Shown here: piece after piece, positions 50,897-59,462 of the stretch
Numbering within the stretch: the first letter of the stretch is position 1
Layout: every line of letters begins with the position of its first letter
NCBI RefSeq assembly: GCF_009689005.1
Contig: NZ_AP021879.1
Span: 7,255,501-7,319,500 of the forward strand
Reading direction: 5' to 3'
Length of the DNA: 64,000 nucleotides
From: Desulfosarcina ovata subsp. ovata
GTDB taxonomy: Bacteria; Desulfobacterota; Desulfobacteria; Desulfobacterales; Desulfosarcinaceae
Program-made: the position numbers and the translations under genes
Notes under the pieces: generated by a model
What the model saw: the letters and a program-made list of their open reading frames with translations, nothing else
What the model was told of the DNA's origin: nothing
Database searches by the model: none

Positions 50897-52858
50897 GTGA
50901 AGCTGTTTGAACCCATCGAGATTGGCGGCATGCCGGTTAAGAACCGAATCGTTATGGCCCCGATGACCAGCCATTACGCCCGGAAAGGGATCGTGACCGA
51001 GCGCATGGTTCATTTTTACACGGCCCGGGCAAAGGGCGGCGTCGGGCTGATAACGATTGAAGACGGGATTGTGGACTATCCGCTGGGAAACAACACCGAT
51101 AACCCGCTGGCCGTGGATCATGATCGGTGCATCCCGGGGCTCACGCAGCTGAGCAAGGCCATTAAAAAAGAGGGTGCCAGGGCGATGCTCCAGCTCTCCC
51201 ATGCCGGACGCCGGGCGGGCCATCTGTCGCCACGCACCATGCGCCTGGACCGTACCGGTGGCCGGATGCCGGTGGCCCCGTCGCCCCTGGCCCATCCTTC
51301 GCCGGGGCATGTGGTCCCCCGGCCGCTCAGTACCGGTGAGATCGATGACATCATCGAGGCCTTCGGTCAGGCGGCCCGGAGGGCGGTTGAGGCGGGCTTC
51401 GATATGATCGGGCTGCATTGCGCCCACATGTATCTGCTCGGACAATTCCTTTCGCCCTGGGCCAACAAACGCAAAGATGCCTATGGCGGGAATTTGGAGG
51501 GCCGACTGAAAATCGTTCTGAAGATTATTCGGCGGATCAGAAGCGAAGTCGGCACCGGCTACCCCATCGTCTGCCGCATAAACGGCCAGGAGCCGGAAGA
51601 GGGCAATACGGTCGATGAGCTTTGCTTCATCGCCAAGGCACTTGAATCAAACGGTGTTGCCGCCCTGCATGTGTCCGTGGGGTTTGGCAGCATCCTTTGG
51701 GACAAGGACTTCATTCCGGCAGAGGCCACCATGGGGATGCCGGAAGGGTGCATCGTCCATCTGGCCGAAAATATCAAACAGGCCGTCTCCATTCCCGTGA
51801 TCACGGTCAACAAGATTCGGCATGTGGATTTTGCCGAAAGGGTGCTTCAGGAGGACCGTGCCGACATGATCGCTTTGGGCCGTGCCCTGCTGGCAGACCC
51901 CCAATGGCCCAACAAGGCCCGGCAGGGGCGCTGGGACGACATCCGTCCCTGTGTTTCTTGTTGCCAGGGCTGTGTGGGCAATATCGAGAAGGGGCAGCCG
52001 ATCAGTTGCCTGGTCAATCCCATGCTCGGCCGGGAGAAAACGGCCCGTATCCGCCCGGTGGGTGCAAAGCGGGCAAAACGGGTTCTGGTCCTGGGAGGCG
52101 GTCCGGCCGGTCTGGAGGCATCTATTGTGGCTTCCCAGCGGGGCCATCAGGTGGAGCTCTGGGAACGGCACGCGGATCTGGGAGGGCGCCTGAGGATTGC
52201 CGCTACGCCTCCGGGAAAAACCGAGCTGGATGAATTCAAGGCGTTTCTCCATCGCCAGGCGGCGAATCAAGGGGTACGGATTGTCTTGAACCGCGCCGCC
52301 GATGTGGATGCGGTACTGGAGGAACATCCGGATGTGGTGGTGGTGGCCACCGGCGCCCGGCCGCATATTCCCGAATTTGCGGTGACAGGTAACGGATTTG
52401 TGAAAACGGTGGCGGAAATTCTCAACACCGGCGTGCCCGAAGGCGATTCTGCGGTGATTGTCGGCGGCGGGCTGGTCGGTCTGGAGACAGCCCACTATCT
52501 GCTGGAGATGAGAAAACGGGTTACCGTCGTGGAAATGGGCGAGGCGCTCGGTCAGGACATGCCGATGATTACACGCATGCCGCTGTTGCTGCAGCTCGGT
52601 GCCAAAGGCGCACGGATGCTTGCCGAGGCCCGGGCGCGTGAGATCAGAACCAATGGGGTCAGGGTCGATATCAAGGGCGAGGAGACGTGGATCCATGCCG
52701 ATTTTGTGGTGCTTTGCACCGGGGATGTGGCCGATCCGGAATTGGAGACCGCACTCAATGGTCACGGCATTCCAGTTCACACCATCGGCGACTGCCGGCA
52801 GCCCGGCGATATGCCCGCGGCGGTTTATCAGGGATTCATGGCTGGCCTTGAACTTTAA
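50897..52858 (+). CDS. NADH:flavin oxidoreductase / 2,4-dienoyl-CoA reductase-type protein
   Basis: 653 residues from a GTG at 50897 with GGGGGGAGG upstream. N-terminal FMN TIM barrel of the old-yellow-enzyme family (NRIVMAPMTSHYARKGIVTERMVHFYTARAKGGVGLI; QLSHAGRR; AYGGNLEGRLK). Then a 4Fe-4S cluster site (CVSCCQGCVGNIEKGQPISC near 352-372), then FAD- and NAD-binding Rossmann folds (VLVLGGGPAGLEAS near 394; AVIVGGGLVGLETAHYLL near 520). This is the FadH/trimethylamine-dehydrogenase-like architecture, which reduces activated C=C bonds of enoyl-CoA or related substrates. The exact substrate is unknown. First intact core gene after the accessory region; monocistronic. Confidence 0.92.
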   Translation: MKLFEPIEIGGMPVKNRIVMAPMTSHYARKGIVTERMVHFYTARAKGGVGLITIEDGIVDYPLGNNTDNPLAVDHDRCIPGLTQLSKAIKKEGARAMLQLSHAGRRAGHLSPRTMRLDRTGGRMPVAPSPLAHPSPGHVVPRPLSTGEIDDIIEAFGQAARRAVEAGFDMIGLHCAHMYLLGQFLSPWANKRKDAYGGNLEGRLKIVLKIIRRIRSEVGTGYPIVCRINGQEPEEGNTVDELCFIAKALESNGVAALHVSVGFGSILWDKDFIPAEATMGMPEGCIVHLAENIKQAVSIPVITVNKIRHVDFAERVLQEDRADMIALGRALLADPQWPNKARQGRWDDIRPCVSCCQGCVGNIEKGQPISCLVNPMLGREKTARIRPVGAKRAKRVLVLGGGPAGLEASIVASQRGHQVELWERHADLGGRLRIAATPPGKTELDEFKAFLHRQAANQGVRIVLNRAADVDAVLEEHPDVVVVATGARPHIPEFAVTGNGFVKTVAEILNTGVPEGDSAVIVGGGLVGLETAHYLLEMRKRVTVVEMGEALGQDMPMITRMPLLLQLGAKGARMLAEARAREIRTNGVRVDIKGEETWIHADFVVLCTGDVADPELETALNGHGIPVHTIGDCRQPGDMPAAVYQGFMAGLEL

Positions 52859-53017
52859 ATAATATGCAACATTGGGTTTAATTTCACCCGTTACTGCCGA
52901 TATTCAATATGCATCATACAGAGAACTCATACAATCGTTCCCATGCCGGCAGGTCAAACCGCCAGTCGGCGGCTGCAATGGAATATCCTGAAACATGCCA
53001 TGGAGGACCTGTCAATA

Positions 53018-54478
53018 ATGAAATCAGAGACCGCTTTGGATAACCTGATAGAAGAGATGCGCAGTAAGGGAAACCTGCCCGCATTGAATGATACGGTACT
53101 TGAAATATCGAGGCTTGCCAAAAACAGCGAATCCAGCGCCCCCGACCTGGCGGCAGTCATCATGCGTGACTGCGGACTGGCCAGCAATCTCCTGGCCGCG
53201 GTCAATTCCAGTTATTACGCACCACGATTTCCCATTAAAACCATCTCATCGGCAGTGACCTACATTGGTTTCGAAAAAGTCTATCTGCTTTCCCTGGGGC
53301 TCGGTCTTTTCCGGCATACCATGGAAACCCTGCAGGCGCGGAACCTGTTGAAGCTGTATGCCACATCCTATTTTTCAGGCACCCTGGCCATGTCGTTGGC
53401 CGAGGTATACGGACACGCCAGCCCCGAAGAGATTTTCATTGCCGGCCTGCTTTACCGGCTGCCCGGCTTGAGTCTGGCCAACACCTTTCCCCAGCATTTC
53501 CTCGACATGCAATCGCGGATCAATGAGCGTGGAATGACGCTTAACCAGGCCTGCTTGGACGTTTTCCAGGTTCGCTACGACGACATCTGTGACGCCGTGC
53601 TGGCGATCTACCATCTTCCTGAGGATGTGGAACGGGTGATCAATCAGGGCAAGGTGTCGGATGAACCGTTGACCATGCTGGTGGGAGAAGCGGCTGGGTT
53701 GGCGGCCATGCTGTTCGGAGACCGGCCGGCTGGCAAAGATGTCCTGAGAAAGACCGAGAAAAGGATCCGTAAGCTTCTTGACCGTCCGAAATTCTCCGTT
53801 TCCGAAACGATTCGGCAAACGTTTGAAAATGATCGCAACATCAAGCACTTTTTCAGTCTTGGTGCCGAAGATGTGGAGATCATGGTCAACCTTCTGGAGT
53901 GGGGCAAGGCCAACCCCATGGCGGTGGTCACCCACCTGGATTTCGGCACGACGTTGGATGCTGAATCGCCAGCCGATACCCCGGAGGCGTTGATCGGTCA
54001 TTTCCTTACCGAATTGGCGTTATGCCGCAAACGGGGCGGAGAACTCAACCCGTTATTGATGCTTTCCCAGGAAGCCTTGTTTCGCTGCCTGCCGGGCAGT
54101 GAGATTTTTATGGCGTTCTTGAGTCAGGACAAACAGCAACTGCTGGGACGGTTTTATGTGGGCAGTTCATTACACTTGAATGCACAGGAATTTTCCGTGG
54201 CCATGACCAACACCGACGCCGCCATTGTCCGGTGCATGAAGGTACAATCCCCGACCGAATGGCAGAAGGGAGGCGTCGGGCTGGGTCTGCCGTATGCCCT
54301 TTTCGGTCGGATGCCTTTCCAGGCTGCCTATATGGTACCGATTGTGGTGAACAAGCAAGCGATCGGTCTGTGTTTTACCGGTCGCTTAAACGGCAAAGGG
54401 TTCAACGATCGGGAGTGTGTGTGGATCGATCAGATTGTTTCCCACATCCAGGCCGCCTTTTCGGTGACCCGAACCTGA
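53018..54478 (+). CDS. HDOD-domain signalling protein
   Basis: 486 residues from ATG 53018 (GGAGG at 53002; an ATG at 53000 is also possible). Residues 15-210 form an HDOD domain (LPALNDTVLEISRLAKNSESSAPDLAAVIMRDCGLASNLLAAVNSSYYAPRFPIKTISSAVTYIGFEKVYLLSL) without the HD metal residues, as usual for the family. The C-terminal 170 residues look GAF-like. HDOD proteins relay signals in chemotaxis, c-di-GMP or motility control. It stands between the flavin enzyme and a PilZ gene; a second HDOD gene follows at 55520. Confidence 0.88.
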   Translation: MKSETALDNLIEEMRSKGNLPALNDTVLEISRLAKNSESSAPDLAAVIMRDCGLASNLLAAVNSSYYAPRFPIKTISSAVTYIGFEKVYLLSLGLGLFRHTMETLQARNLLKLYATSYFSGTLAMSLAEVYGHASPEEIFIAGLLYRLPGLSLANTFPQHFLDMQSRINERGMTLNQACLDVFQVRYDDICDAVLAIYHLPEDVERVINQGKVSDEPLTMLVGEAAGLAAMLFGDRPAGKDVLRKTEKRIRKLLDRPKFSVSETIRQTFENDRNIKHFFSLGAEDVEIMVNLLEWGKANPMAVVTHLDFGTTLDAESPADTPEALIGHFLTELALCRKRGGELNPLLMLSQEALFRCLPGSEIFMAFLSQDKQQLLGRFYVGSSLHLNAQEFSVAMTNTDAAIVRCMKVQSPTEWQKGGVGLGLPYALFGRMPFQAAYMVPIVVNKQAIGLCFTGRLNGKGFNDRECVWIDQIVSHIQAAFSVTRT

Positions 54479-54574
54479 TGGTGCCTGATTCAAAAGGGAC
54501 CCTATGGACCCGTCGCATGGGTGTTCGTCGGTGATGTGATGGGCGGCTACTCTTTTTCCGACCCGGTGGAGCGG

Positions 54575-54949
54575 TTACGATTCGTTCTCTTCAGCCTCGC
54601 GCTCGATGTTTTCGGCGATGAACTCTGCGATCAGTTTTCCGCCGTCACGGTCGTGCTGGGTGGTAAATTCTGTGCCGCAGACCCATCCCGGTTGGAAAAA
54701 GAGACGTTGGTCCTCTGAGACAAGCTGGGAGACGTGTCGGGGGATTCCGGCCACTTGGATGGGGGTGGTGCCGTTGACCGTCATGGGTTGGATTTCGGTG
54801 TTCAGTTCGATCTCTTCCGGGGTATCAATCAGAAACCCCACACCATACTCATTGATGTTAAAAATCCGGTAAGATTTTCCATTGATGGAAATGGTCAGAT
54901 TCTGCGCTTGAAAACGGCGCCATCTTCGATTCCCCAGTTTCTGATCCAT
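54575..54949 (-). CDS. PilZ-domain protein
   Basis: 124 residues from ATG 54949 (AAGGAGG directly upstream). NRRWRRFQAQNLTISINGKSYRIFNINEYGVGFLIDT shows the RxxxR and N-x-S/E-x-x-G parts of PilZ, although the second motif (NINEYGVGF) is diverged from D/NxSxxG. c-di-GMP binding is likely but less certain. Convergent to the HDOD gene; likely part of the same signalling set. Confidence 0.85.
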   Translation of the reverse strand: MDQKLGNRRWRRFQAQNLTISINGKSYRIFNINEYGVGFLIDTPEEIELNTEIQPMTVNGTTPIQVAGIPRHVSQLVSEDQRLFFQPGWVCGTEFTTQHDRDGGKLIAEFIAENIEREAEENES

Positions 54950-55249
54950 CTCCACCTCCTTTTTGGTTCCGGACCGTTTGCATTGCAATGTTGTCCGGAA
55001 ATCGGGTTTCGTACATTAAGGGCGATATCGGCTCAATGGTGGTTTCCTTTAGCACAATGTGGTATATGGAGATCAGTCGTTTCCTTTTGCCGGGTTGGGA
55101 GATATTCTATATCAGGAACCGTTTCTTGTCGAGGGATAGAATTGCCATTGATGGATGGTGGCTGTTTTTTCCTATTGCTCCGGTCCGGTGTTCATGAGAT
55201 GAGATAACCGGTCGATAATACGATCACATGGGCAAAAACACCCTCTGTC

Positions 55250-55355
55250 TATAGGGTTTAAGAAAATGTTTTTGGCAAGGCCTGAGGGAGGAAGCTGTAT
55301 AATAATACTGCGACGACCGATAACGCAGCCCAAAAACATTTTCTTGAAGTCTATA
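55250..55355. repeat. MITE-like palindromic repeat, copy 1
   Basis: 106 bp with inverted ends TATAG…TTTAAGAAAATGTTTTTGG and its complement …AAACATTTTCTTGAAGTCTATA. The interior (GGGAGGAAGCTGTATAA, CGACGACCGATAACGCAGCC) matches the copy at 62190-62296 in inverse orientation. No gene. The rest of 54950-55519 holds nothing else that I can support. Confidence 0.88.
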
Positions 55356-55519
55356 AAAGGTGATTGCCGTTGACATGACGATGGACCGGATCGTATTTGC
55401 AGCAGCGGTATGGATTTTTCCACGTGCATGCCCGAATTTTCCTTTGGTCTTGCCAGCAACAGTGCCATAAAGCCTGAACGGAATGAGATGTCCAGCAGGT
55501 TGTCAAGGGTTAGGAACGA

Positions 55520-56902
55520 ATGGGGAGCTCACTTGTAGAGAAACTGTCGATCATTAACCGACTCGGTTTTTTTAACTCCTTTACCGCGGACGAAAAACGA
55601 CAAGTTGCCTCCGAGGATTCACACTTCCAGGTTTACGATCCCGGAACCGTGGTGATTCGTAAAGGAAGCAGTGACCAGAGCCTTCTGATTATTCTCAGCG
55701 GCAGCGTTGCAGTTGCTGAGGGAACCGGGGACGCCGTCCTTGCCATCCTGAAAGCCGGTGAGGTTCTGGGCGAGATGGCCTTTTTAACCGAAACCCGACG
55801 TACGGCCCAGGTCATTGCCAGGGAACCGGTGATCGCGCTAAAGCTGGATCGACTGATGTTTGAGAAATTTCCCGCGCCGATTCGGGAAAAATTCAAAGAT
55901 CAGATTATCATGAAACTGGTCACCCGATTGGATATGGCCAACCGGGAATTGACCCGCTACCGAGGCACCGGCAACGGTGGGTCGCCTGCGGAAACACCGG
56001 GACCGTTCAGAGTGCCCGCCGCAGGGGCAGCCGAATCAGAGCTTGCGACCGGTCGGGATCTGATCCGCAAGATCGTCTCCAATACGACCTCGCTGCCGGC
56101 CATGCCGGCGGTGATGCTTAAGGTGCAGCAGATGCTCCGGTCGCCGGCAACCAGCCCTGCTCAGCTGGCCAAGGTGATCGAGACCGACGCGGCCATGGTA
56201 ACCGACATCCTCAAGCTGGCCAATTCTGCATTCTTCGGCTTTCGCGGAAAAGTTTCGACCGTCCAGCATGCATCCTCCCTGCTTGGCACCCGGCGACTGG
56301 CCGAATTGATTACCGCCATCAGTGCCGGAAGCGTTCTGGGCAGTGCCATGAGAGGGTATAATCTCAAATCCGGTGACATGTGGCGGCACTCTATTGCCGT
56401 GGCGGTAACGGCCAGTGAGATCGCTGGCGCCATGTCCTCCGAGGCCGTCGAAACTGCATATATGGCCGGCCTGCTGCATGATGTGGGCAAAATCATTCTG
56501 GATCCATATGTCCGCGAGCGTAAGGTTCTGTTCGATCATTATCTTGAGACGCACCCCGGAAAGTGCATTCAGGACGCCGAACGTGACCTGCTCGGGTTTG
56601 ACCACGCGGTCATCGCCTCGATTCTTTGTGACAACTGGTCCCTTCCCCGGGCCATCTCTTTTGCCATTCGACACCACCATCAGCCTGCATCCGCAGGCGA
56701 CCACCAGCTGGCCCACATTATCCATTACGCGGACATCCTGGTCATCCAGGCCGGACTTGCCGGGAGTGGCGGGTATGCGCCGCCGGAGCTGGATCCGCGC
56801 AGCCGGTCCATGGTTTCCCTGGACCCGGATACCCTGCAACACTCAGTGGAAAAAGCGCTTCAGTACATGGACGGCCTGAAAGGGCGCCTGTTCGCCCCCT
56901 AA
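55520..56902 (+). CDS. cyclic-nucleotide-binding/HDOD regulatory protein
   Basis: 460 residues. Residues 10-135 are a Crp-like cyclic-nucleotide-binding domain (FQVYDPGTVVIRKGSSDQSLLIILSGSVAVAEG; GEVLGEMAFLTETRRTAQVIA). Residues 180-400 are an HDOD domain (SLPAMPAVMLKVQQMLRSPATSPAQLAKVIETDAAMVTDILKLANSAFFGFRGKVSTVQHASSLLGTRRL) with a GLLHDVGKIILD segment. It may couple cNMP or another effector to downstream signalling. No effector enzyme domain. Monocistronic; start ATG 55520. Confidence 0.9.
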   Translation: MGSSLVEKLSIINRLGFFNSFTADEKRQVASEDSHFQVYDPGTVVIRKGSSDQSLLIILSGSVAVAEGTGDAVLAILKAGEVLGEMAFLTETRRTAQVIAREPVIALKLDRLMFEKFPAPIREKFKDQIIMKLVTRLDMANRELTRYRGTGNGGSPAETPGPFRVPAAGAAESELATGRDLIRKIVSNTTSLPAMPAVMLKVQQMLRSPATSPAQLAKVIETDAAMVTDILKLANSAFFGFRGKVSTVQHASSLLGTRRLAELITAISAGSVLGSAMRGYNLKSGDMWRHSIAVAVTASEIAGAMSSEAVETAYMAGLLHDVGKIILDPYVRERKVLFDHYLETHPGKCIQDAERDLLGFDHAVIASILCDNWSLPRAISFAIRHHHQPASAGDHQLAHIIHYADILVIQAGLAGSGGYAPPELDPRSRSMVSLDPDTLQHSVEKALQYMDGLKGRLFAP

Positions 56903-56903
56903 T

Positions 56904-57053
56904 CTTGATGGTTTCGTAAAAAGCCCGAGATCAAGGCTTGCGAATCCTGAGAATACCGCTATCGCGGGTGCCGTAGGCAGCGTACTGAGCGTACTCCGCA
57001 GTGACGAAGGATACGCGTAACGACGATATCGGTCTTTTTACGAATCCGTCAAG
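56904..57053. repeat. imperfect palindromic intergenic repeat
   Basis: CTTGATGGTTTCGTAAAAAG at 56904-56923 and CTTTTTACGAATCCGTCAAG at 57034-57053 are complementary except for two positions. They enclose a GC-rich hairpin region. Could act as a terminator for the HDOD gene or be a dispersed repeat. Confidence 0.75.
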
Positions 57054-57177
57054 CTTGCGTCCTGGCCGGCACATTAGCCCTTGAAATCCGTCTGGCCGGT
57101 ATAATATAGTCGTCGCCAGTTATTGTCAGGGGCTGGATGGCCAACACGGATTGCACATACCAAGCGAGGGCGACGCG

Positions 57178-57558
57178 ATGTTTCCCGGTTTTGAAAAAAT
57201 CATCGAATCTAGAATTAAAAAGGCACAAGACGAAGGCGCGTTCGAGGATCTGCCCGGCAGCGGCCAGCCGTTGCAACTGGAAAATGACCCGCATATTCCT
57301 GAAGACTTGCGCCTGGCCCATAAGGTCCTCAAAAATGCCGATTGTCTGCCTCCGGAGGTTCAGTTGCGCAAGGAGATCCGGACAACCGAAGAGCTTCTGT
57401 CCGGTATGACCGACACGGTGAAAAAACACCGTACCATCAAAAAACTCAATTACCTGATCATGAAACTCAATGCCACGCGAGGCGCCAGCGCGGAGTTTGA
57501 TATTCCGCAACGCTACTATGTGGACGTCGTCGAACGCATCGAGAGTGACAACGCTTAA
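57178..57558 (+). CDS. DUF1992 (DnaJ-related, DNAJC28-like) protein
   Basis: 126 residues from ATG 57178. FEKIIESRIKKAQDEGAFEDLPGSGQPLQLENDPHIPEDLRLAHKVLKNADCLPPEVQLRKEI is the DUF1992 signature. Function in bacteria is not settled. 12 bp before the next gene, so probably co-transcribed with it. Confidence 0.92.
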   Translation: MFPGFEKIIESRIKKAQDEGAFEDLPGSGQPLQLENDPHIPEDLRLAHKVLKNADCLPPEVQLRKEIRTTEELLSGMTDTVKKHRTIKKLNYLIMKLNATRGASAEFDIPQRYYVDVVERIESDNA

Positions 57559-57570
57559 TCGGGTGTAAGC

Positions 57571-58062
57571 ATGTTTGGAAAAAAAAAAGAAGGCGACGGG
57601 CTGGTGAAAAGCGTCATGCTCGCCTACTTTATTCTTGCACTGCATGTGCTGTTGATTGCCGGAATGGCGATTCTGGTTCTGTTTTTCCGGGGCATGGTCA
57701 ATTACATGCTTTGGATTGTTCTCGGCGGAATTGCTATCGTCGGCATATCGGCTTTTTTTCTGGTTCGGCGCATGCGGGCGGAAGGCAAATCCCTTCGTGA
57801 GATGTTGAAAAATCCCATGTTCAGCGGGCGATCCGTGGAGGTGAGTCTGCTGGGTGGAATGGCCACCGTCAAGTTGGGCCAACCGTCTCAACCCCCGGCC
57901 ATTGGCCATGACACGGCAATAGACATTCCCCGCCTTGAAGATCCGGAAACTTCCCGCAGTCGGGAGGTCTCGCAGCTGGCGGAACTGGCCCGACTGCTGG
58001 AAAAAGACCTTATTACCGTTGAAGAGTTTGATCAGGCCAAGCGGCGCCTGTTGAATCAATAA
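57571..58062 (+). CDS. membrane protein with SHOCT-like C-terminus
   Basis: 163 residues. Two transmembrane helices (about 18-40 and 45-65: AYFILALHVLLIAGMAILVLF; LWIVLGGIAIVGISAFFLV), a linker, and a C-terminal SHOCT-like motif (VSQLAELARLLEKDLITVEEFDQAKRRLL). SHOCT segments are oligomerisation modules. Function unknown. Follows the DUF1992 gene closely. Confidence 0.82.
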   Translation: MFGKKKEGDGLVKSVMLAYFILALHVLLIAGMAILVLFFRGMVNYMLWIVLGGIAIVGISAFFLVRRMRAEGKSLREMLKNPMFSGRSVEVSLLGGMATVKLGQPSQPPAIGHDTAIDIPRLEDPETSRSREVSQLAELARLLEKDLITVEEFDQAKRRLLNQ

Positions 58063-58290
58063 GCTACGGTTGCCGGTTTCTTTGTCCGACGTGCGTATGA
58101 ACCTGTTTTCATGATGGCAACCGCAGGCCTGTCACTGCTTTCAGATGCGCCGGTACTTCAGTGTCCGTTCGGGCAGCGTAGGCGGCTGCATGGTCTGGAT
58201 GGTGCTTGGGGATTCGAAGAATCCGCCAAACCGGTCAGTTGGCCTGCGTTTGGCTCAACGGCGGCCAACCTTGGCGAAAGGATCGAAGAG

Positions 58291-59244
58291 ATGCAGAAAA
58301 AAAATATCGCCTTGATTTTCGGTGGGATTTCATCCGAACGGGAGGTTTCGCTGAACAGCGGCAAGCAGGTTTACGAAGCACTGGATAAAGAAAAATATAC
58401 CGTCTTGACCTATGATCCCCGGTCGGACATTCCTCGGCTGGTTGCCGATGCCGAGCGGATCGACTGTGCGCTGATTATCCTCCATGGCCCTTACGGCGAA
58501 GATGGAACCGTGCAAGGTCTGCTGGATCTTCTGGATATCCCCTACCAGGGAGCCGGTGTGCTGGGCAGTGCGGTGGCCATGAACAAGCTGCTCTCCAAGC
58601 AATTATACGAGATTGCCGGGTTGACGGTGGCGCCATACGCTGTGGTGCGACGTGGCGAATCGGTCGATGGCGACACCCTTATCGATCGCCTTGGATTGCC
58701 CCTGGTGGTCAAACCGGTGGAAACCGGGTCGAGTGTGGGGATGACCATTGTGAGACGTGCCGCCGATTTGCCTGAGGCTGTGGACAAGGCGCTGGAATTC
58801 GGATCCACCGCCATGCTGGAGGCATACATCGAGGGACGCGAGATCACCTGCGGGGTGCTGGGAAACGAGGCTGTGGAAGCGCTGCCACTCATCGAAATCA
58901 TTCCCGGTAAGGATCATGAGTTTTTCGATTACGCGGCGAAATACGAGGCCGGCGCCAGCCAGGAAATCTGCCCGGCACACCTGGATGAAAAATTGACCCG
59001 CAAGGCCCAGTCATGCGCCATTACCGCTCACAAGGCCCTTCACTGCCAGGGGTACAGCCGGACGGACATGATTCTCAGGGACGGAGAATACCATGTACTG
59101 GAAACAAATACGATTCCCGGAATGACCGCTACCAGCCTTTTCCCGCAATCGGCCAGCGCCGCCGGCATGACCTTCGGGCAATTGCTGGATCGGCTCATCG
59201 AACTGGGAATCCGTGCGCGGCGTCGCAAGACCACCCGGGGATAG
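58291..59244 (+). CDS. ddl: D-alanine--D-alanine ligase
   Basis: 317 residues from ATG 58291. ATP-grasp family: IALIFGGISSEREVSLNSGKQV (N-terminal), LHGPYGEDGTVQGLLDLLDIPYQGAGVLGSAVAMNK, LPLVVKPVETGSSVGMTIV, MLEAYIEGREITCGVLG, YSRTDMILRDGEYHVLETNTIPGMTATSLFPQSA. Joins two D-Ala with ATP for peptidoglycan precursors. The longer frame upstream (from 58111) has no family similarity. Alone on its strand segment, not in a mur cluster. Confidence 0.95.
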   Translation: MQKKNIALIFGGISSEREVSLNSGKQVYEALDKEKYTVLTYDPRSDIPRLVADAERIDCALIILHGPYGEDGTVQGLLDLLDIPYQGAGVLGSAVAMNKLLSKQLYEIAGLTVAPYAVVRRGESVDGDTLIDRLGLPLVVKPVETGSSVGMTIVRRAADLPEAVDKALEFGSTAMLEAYIEGREITCGVLGNEAVEALPLIEIIPGKDHEFFDYAAKYEAGASQEICPAHLDEKLTRKAQSCAITAHKALHCQGYSRTDMILRDGEYHVLETNTIPGMTATSLFPQSASAAGMTFGQLLDRLIELGIRARRRKTTRG

Positions 59245-59410
59245 CTTAGGATCGGGAATTTTATTAATTGAACAAAATTGCTTGTTCTTGCGCCCGTCTT
59301 CCGTGTTGCATCAACGGCCACATACTCCTGGTATGCAACCGTTGATGCGCCTTGAAGATGAACACAAGCCCGGCGCAATTACGTCCAATTCATTTCATCC
59401 CCGATCCTTA
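59245..59410. repeat. nested palindromic intergenic repeat
   Basis: Outer arms CTTAGGATCGGGAATTTTAT (59245) and its diverged complement …CATTTCATCCCCGATCCTTA (ends 59410). Inner arms GCATCAACGG (59308) and CCGTTGATGC (59337). One outer arm recurs at 45347-45371. It separates ddl and purDE. Confidence 0.8.
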
Positions 59411-59462
59411 TATTCGAACGCCCGCGGTCCGTCCGCTGGCCTTACAAGGAGGGAGGAAGCCT

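Noticed and set aside
51647..52780. Long minus-strand frame opposite the flavin oxidoreductase (also 57049-58059 and 60156-61328 in other core genes).
   Set aside because: Typical GC-rich shadow frames; the sense strands encode full, well-known enzymes.
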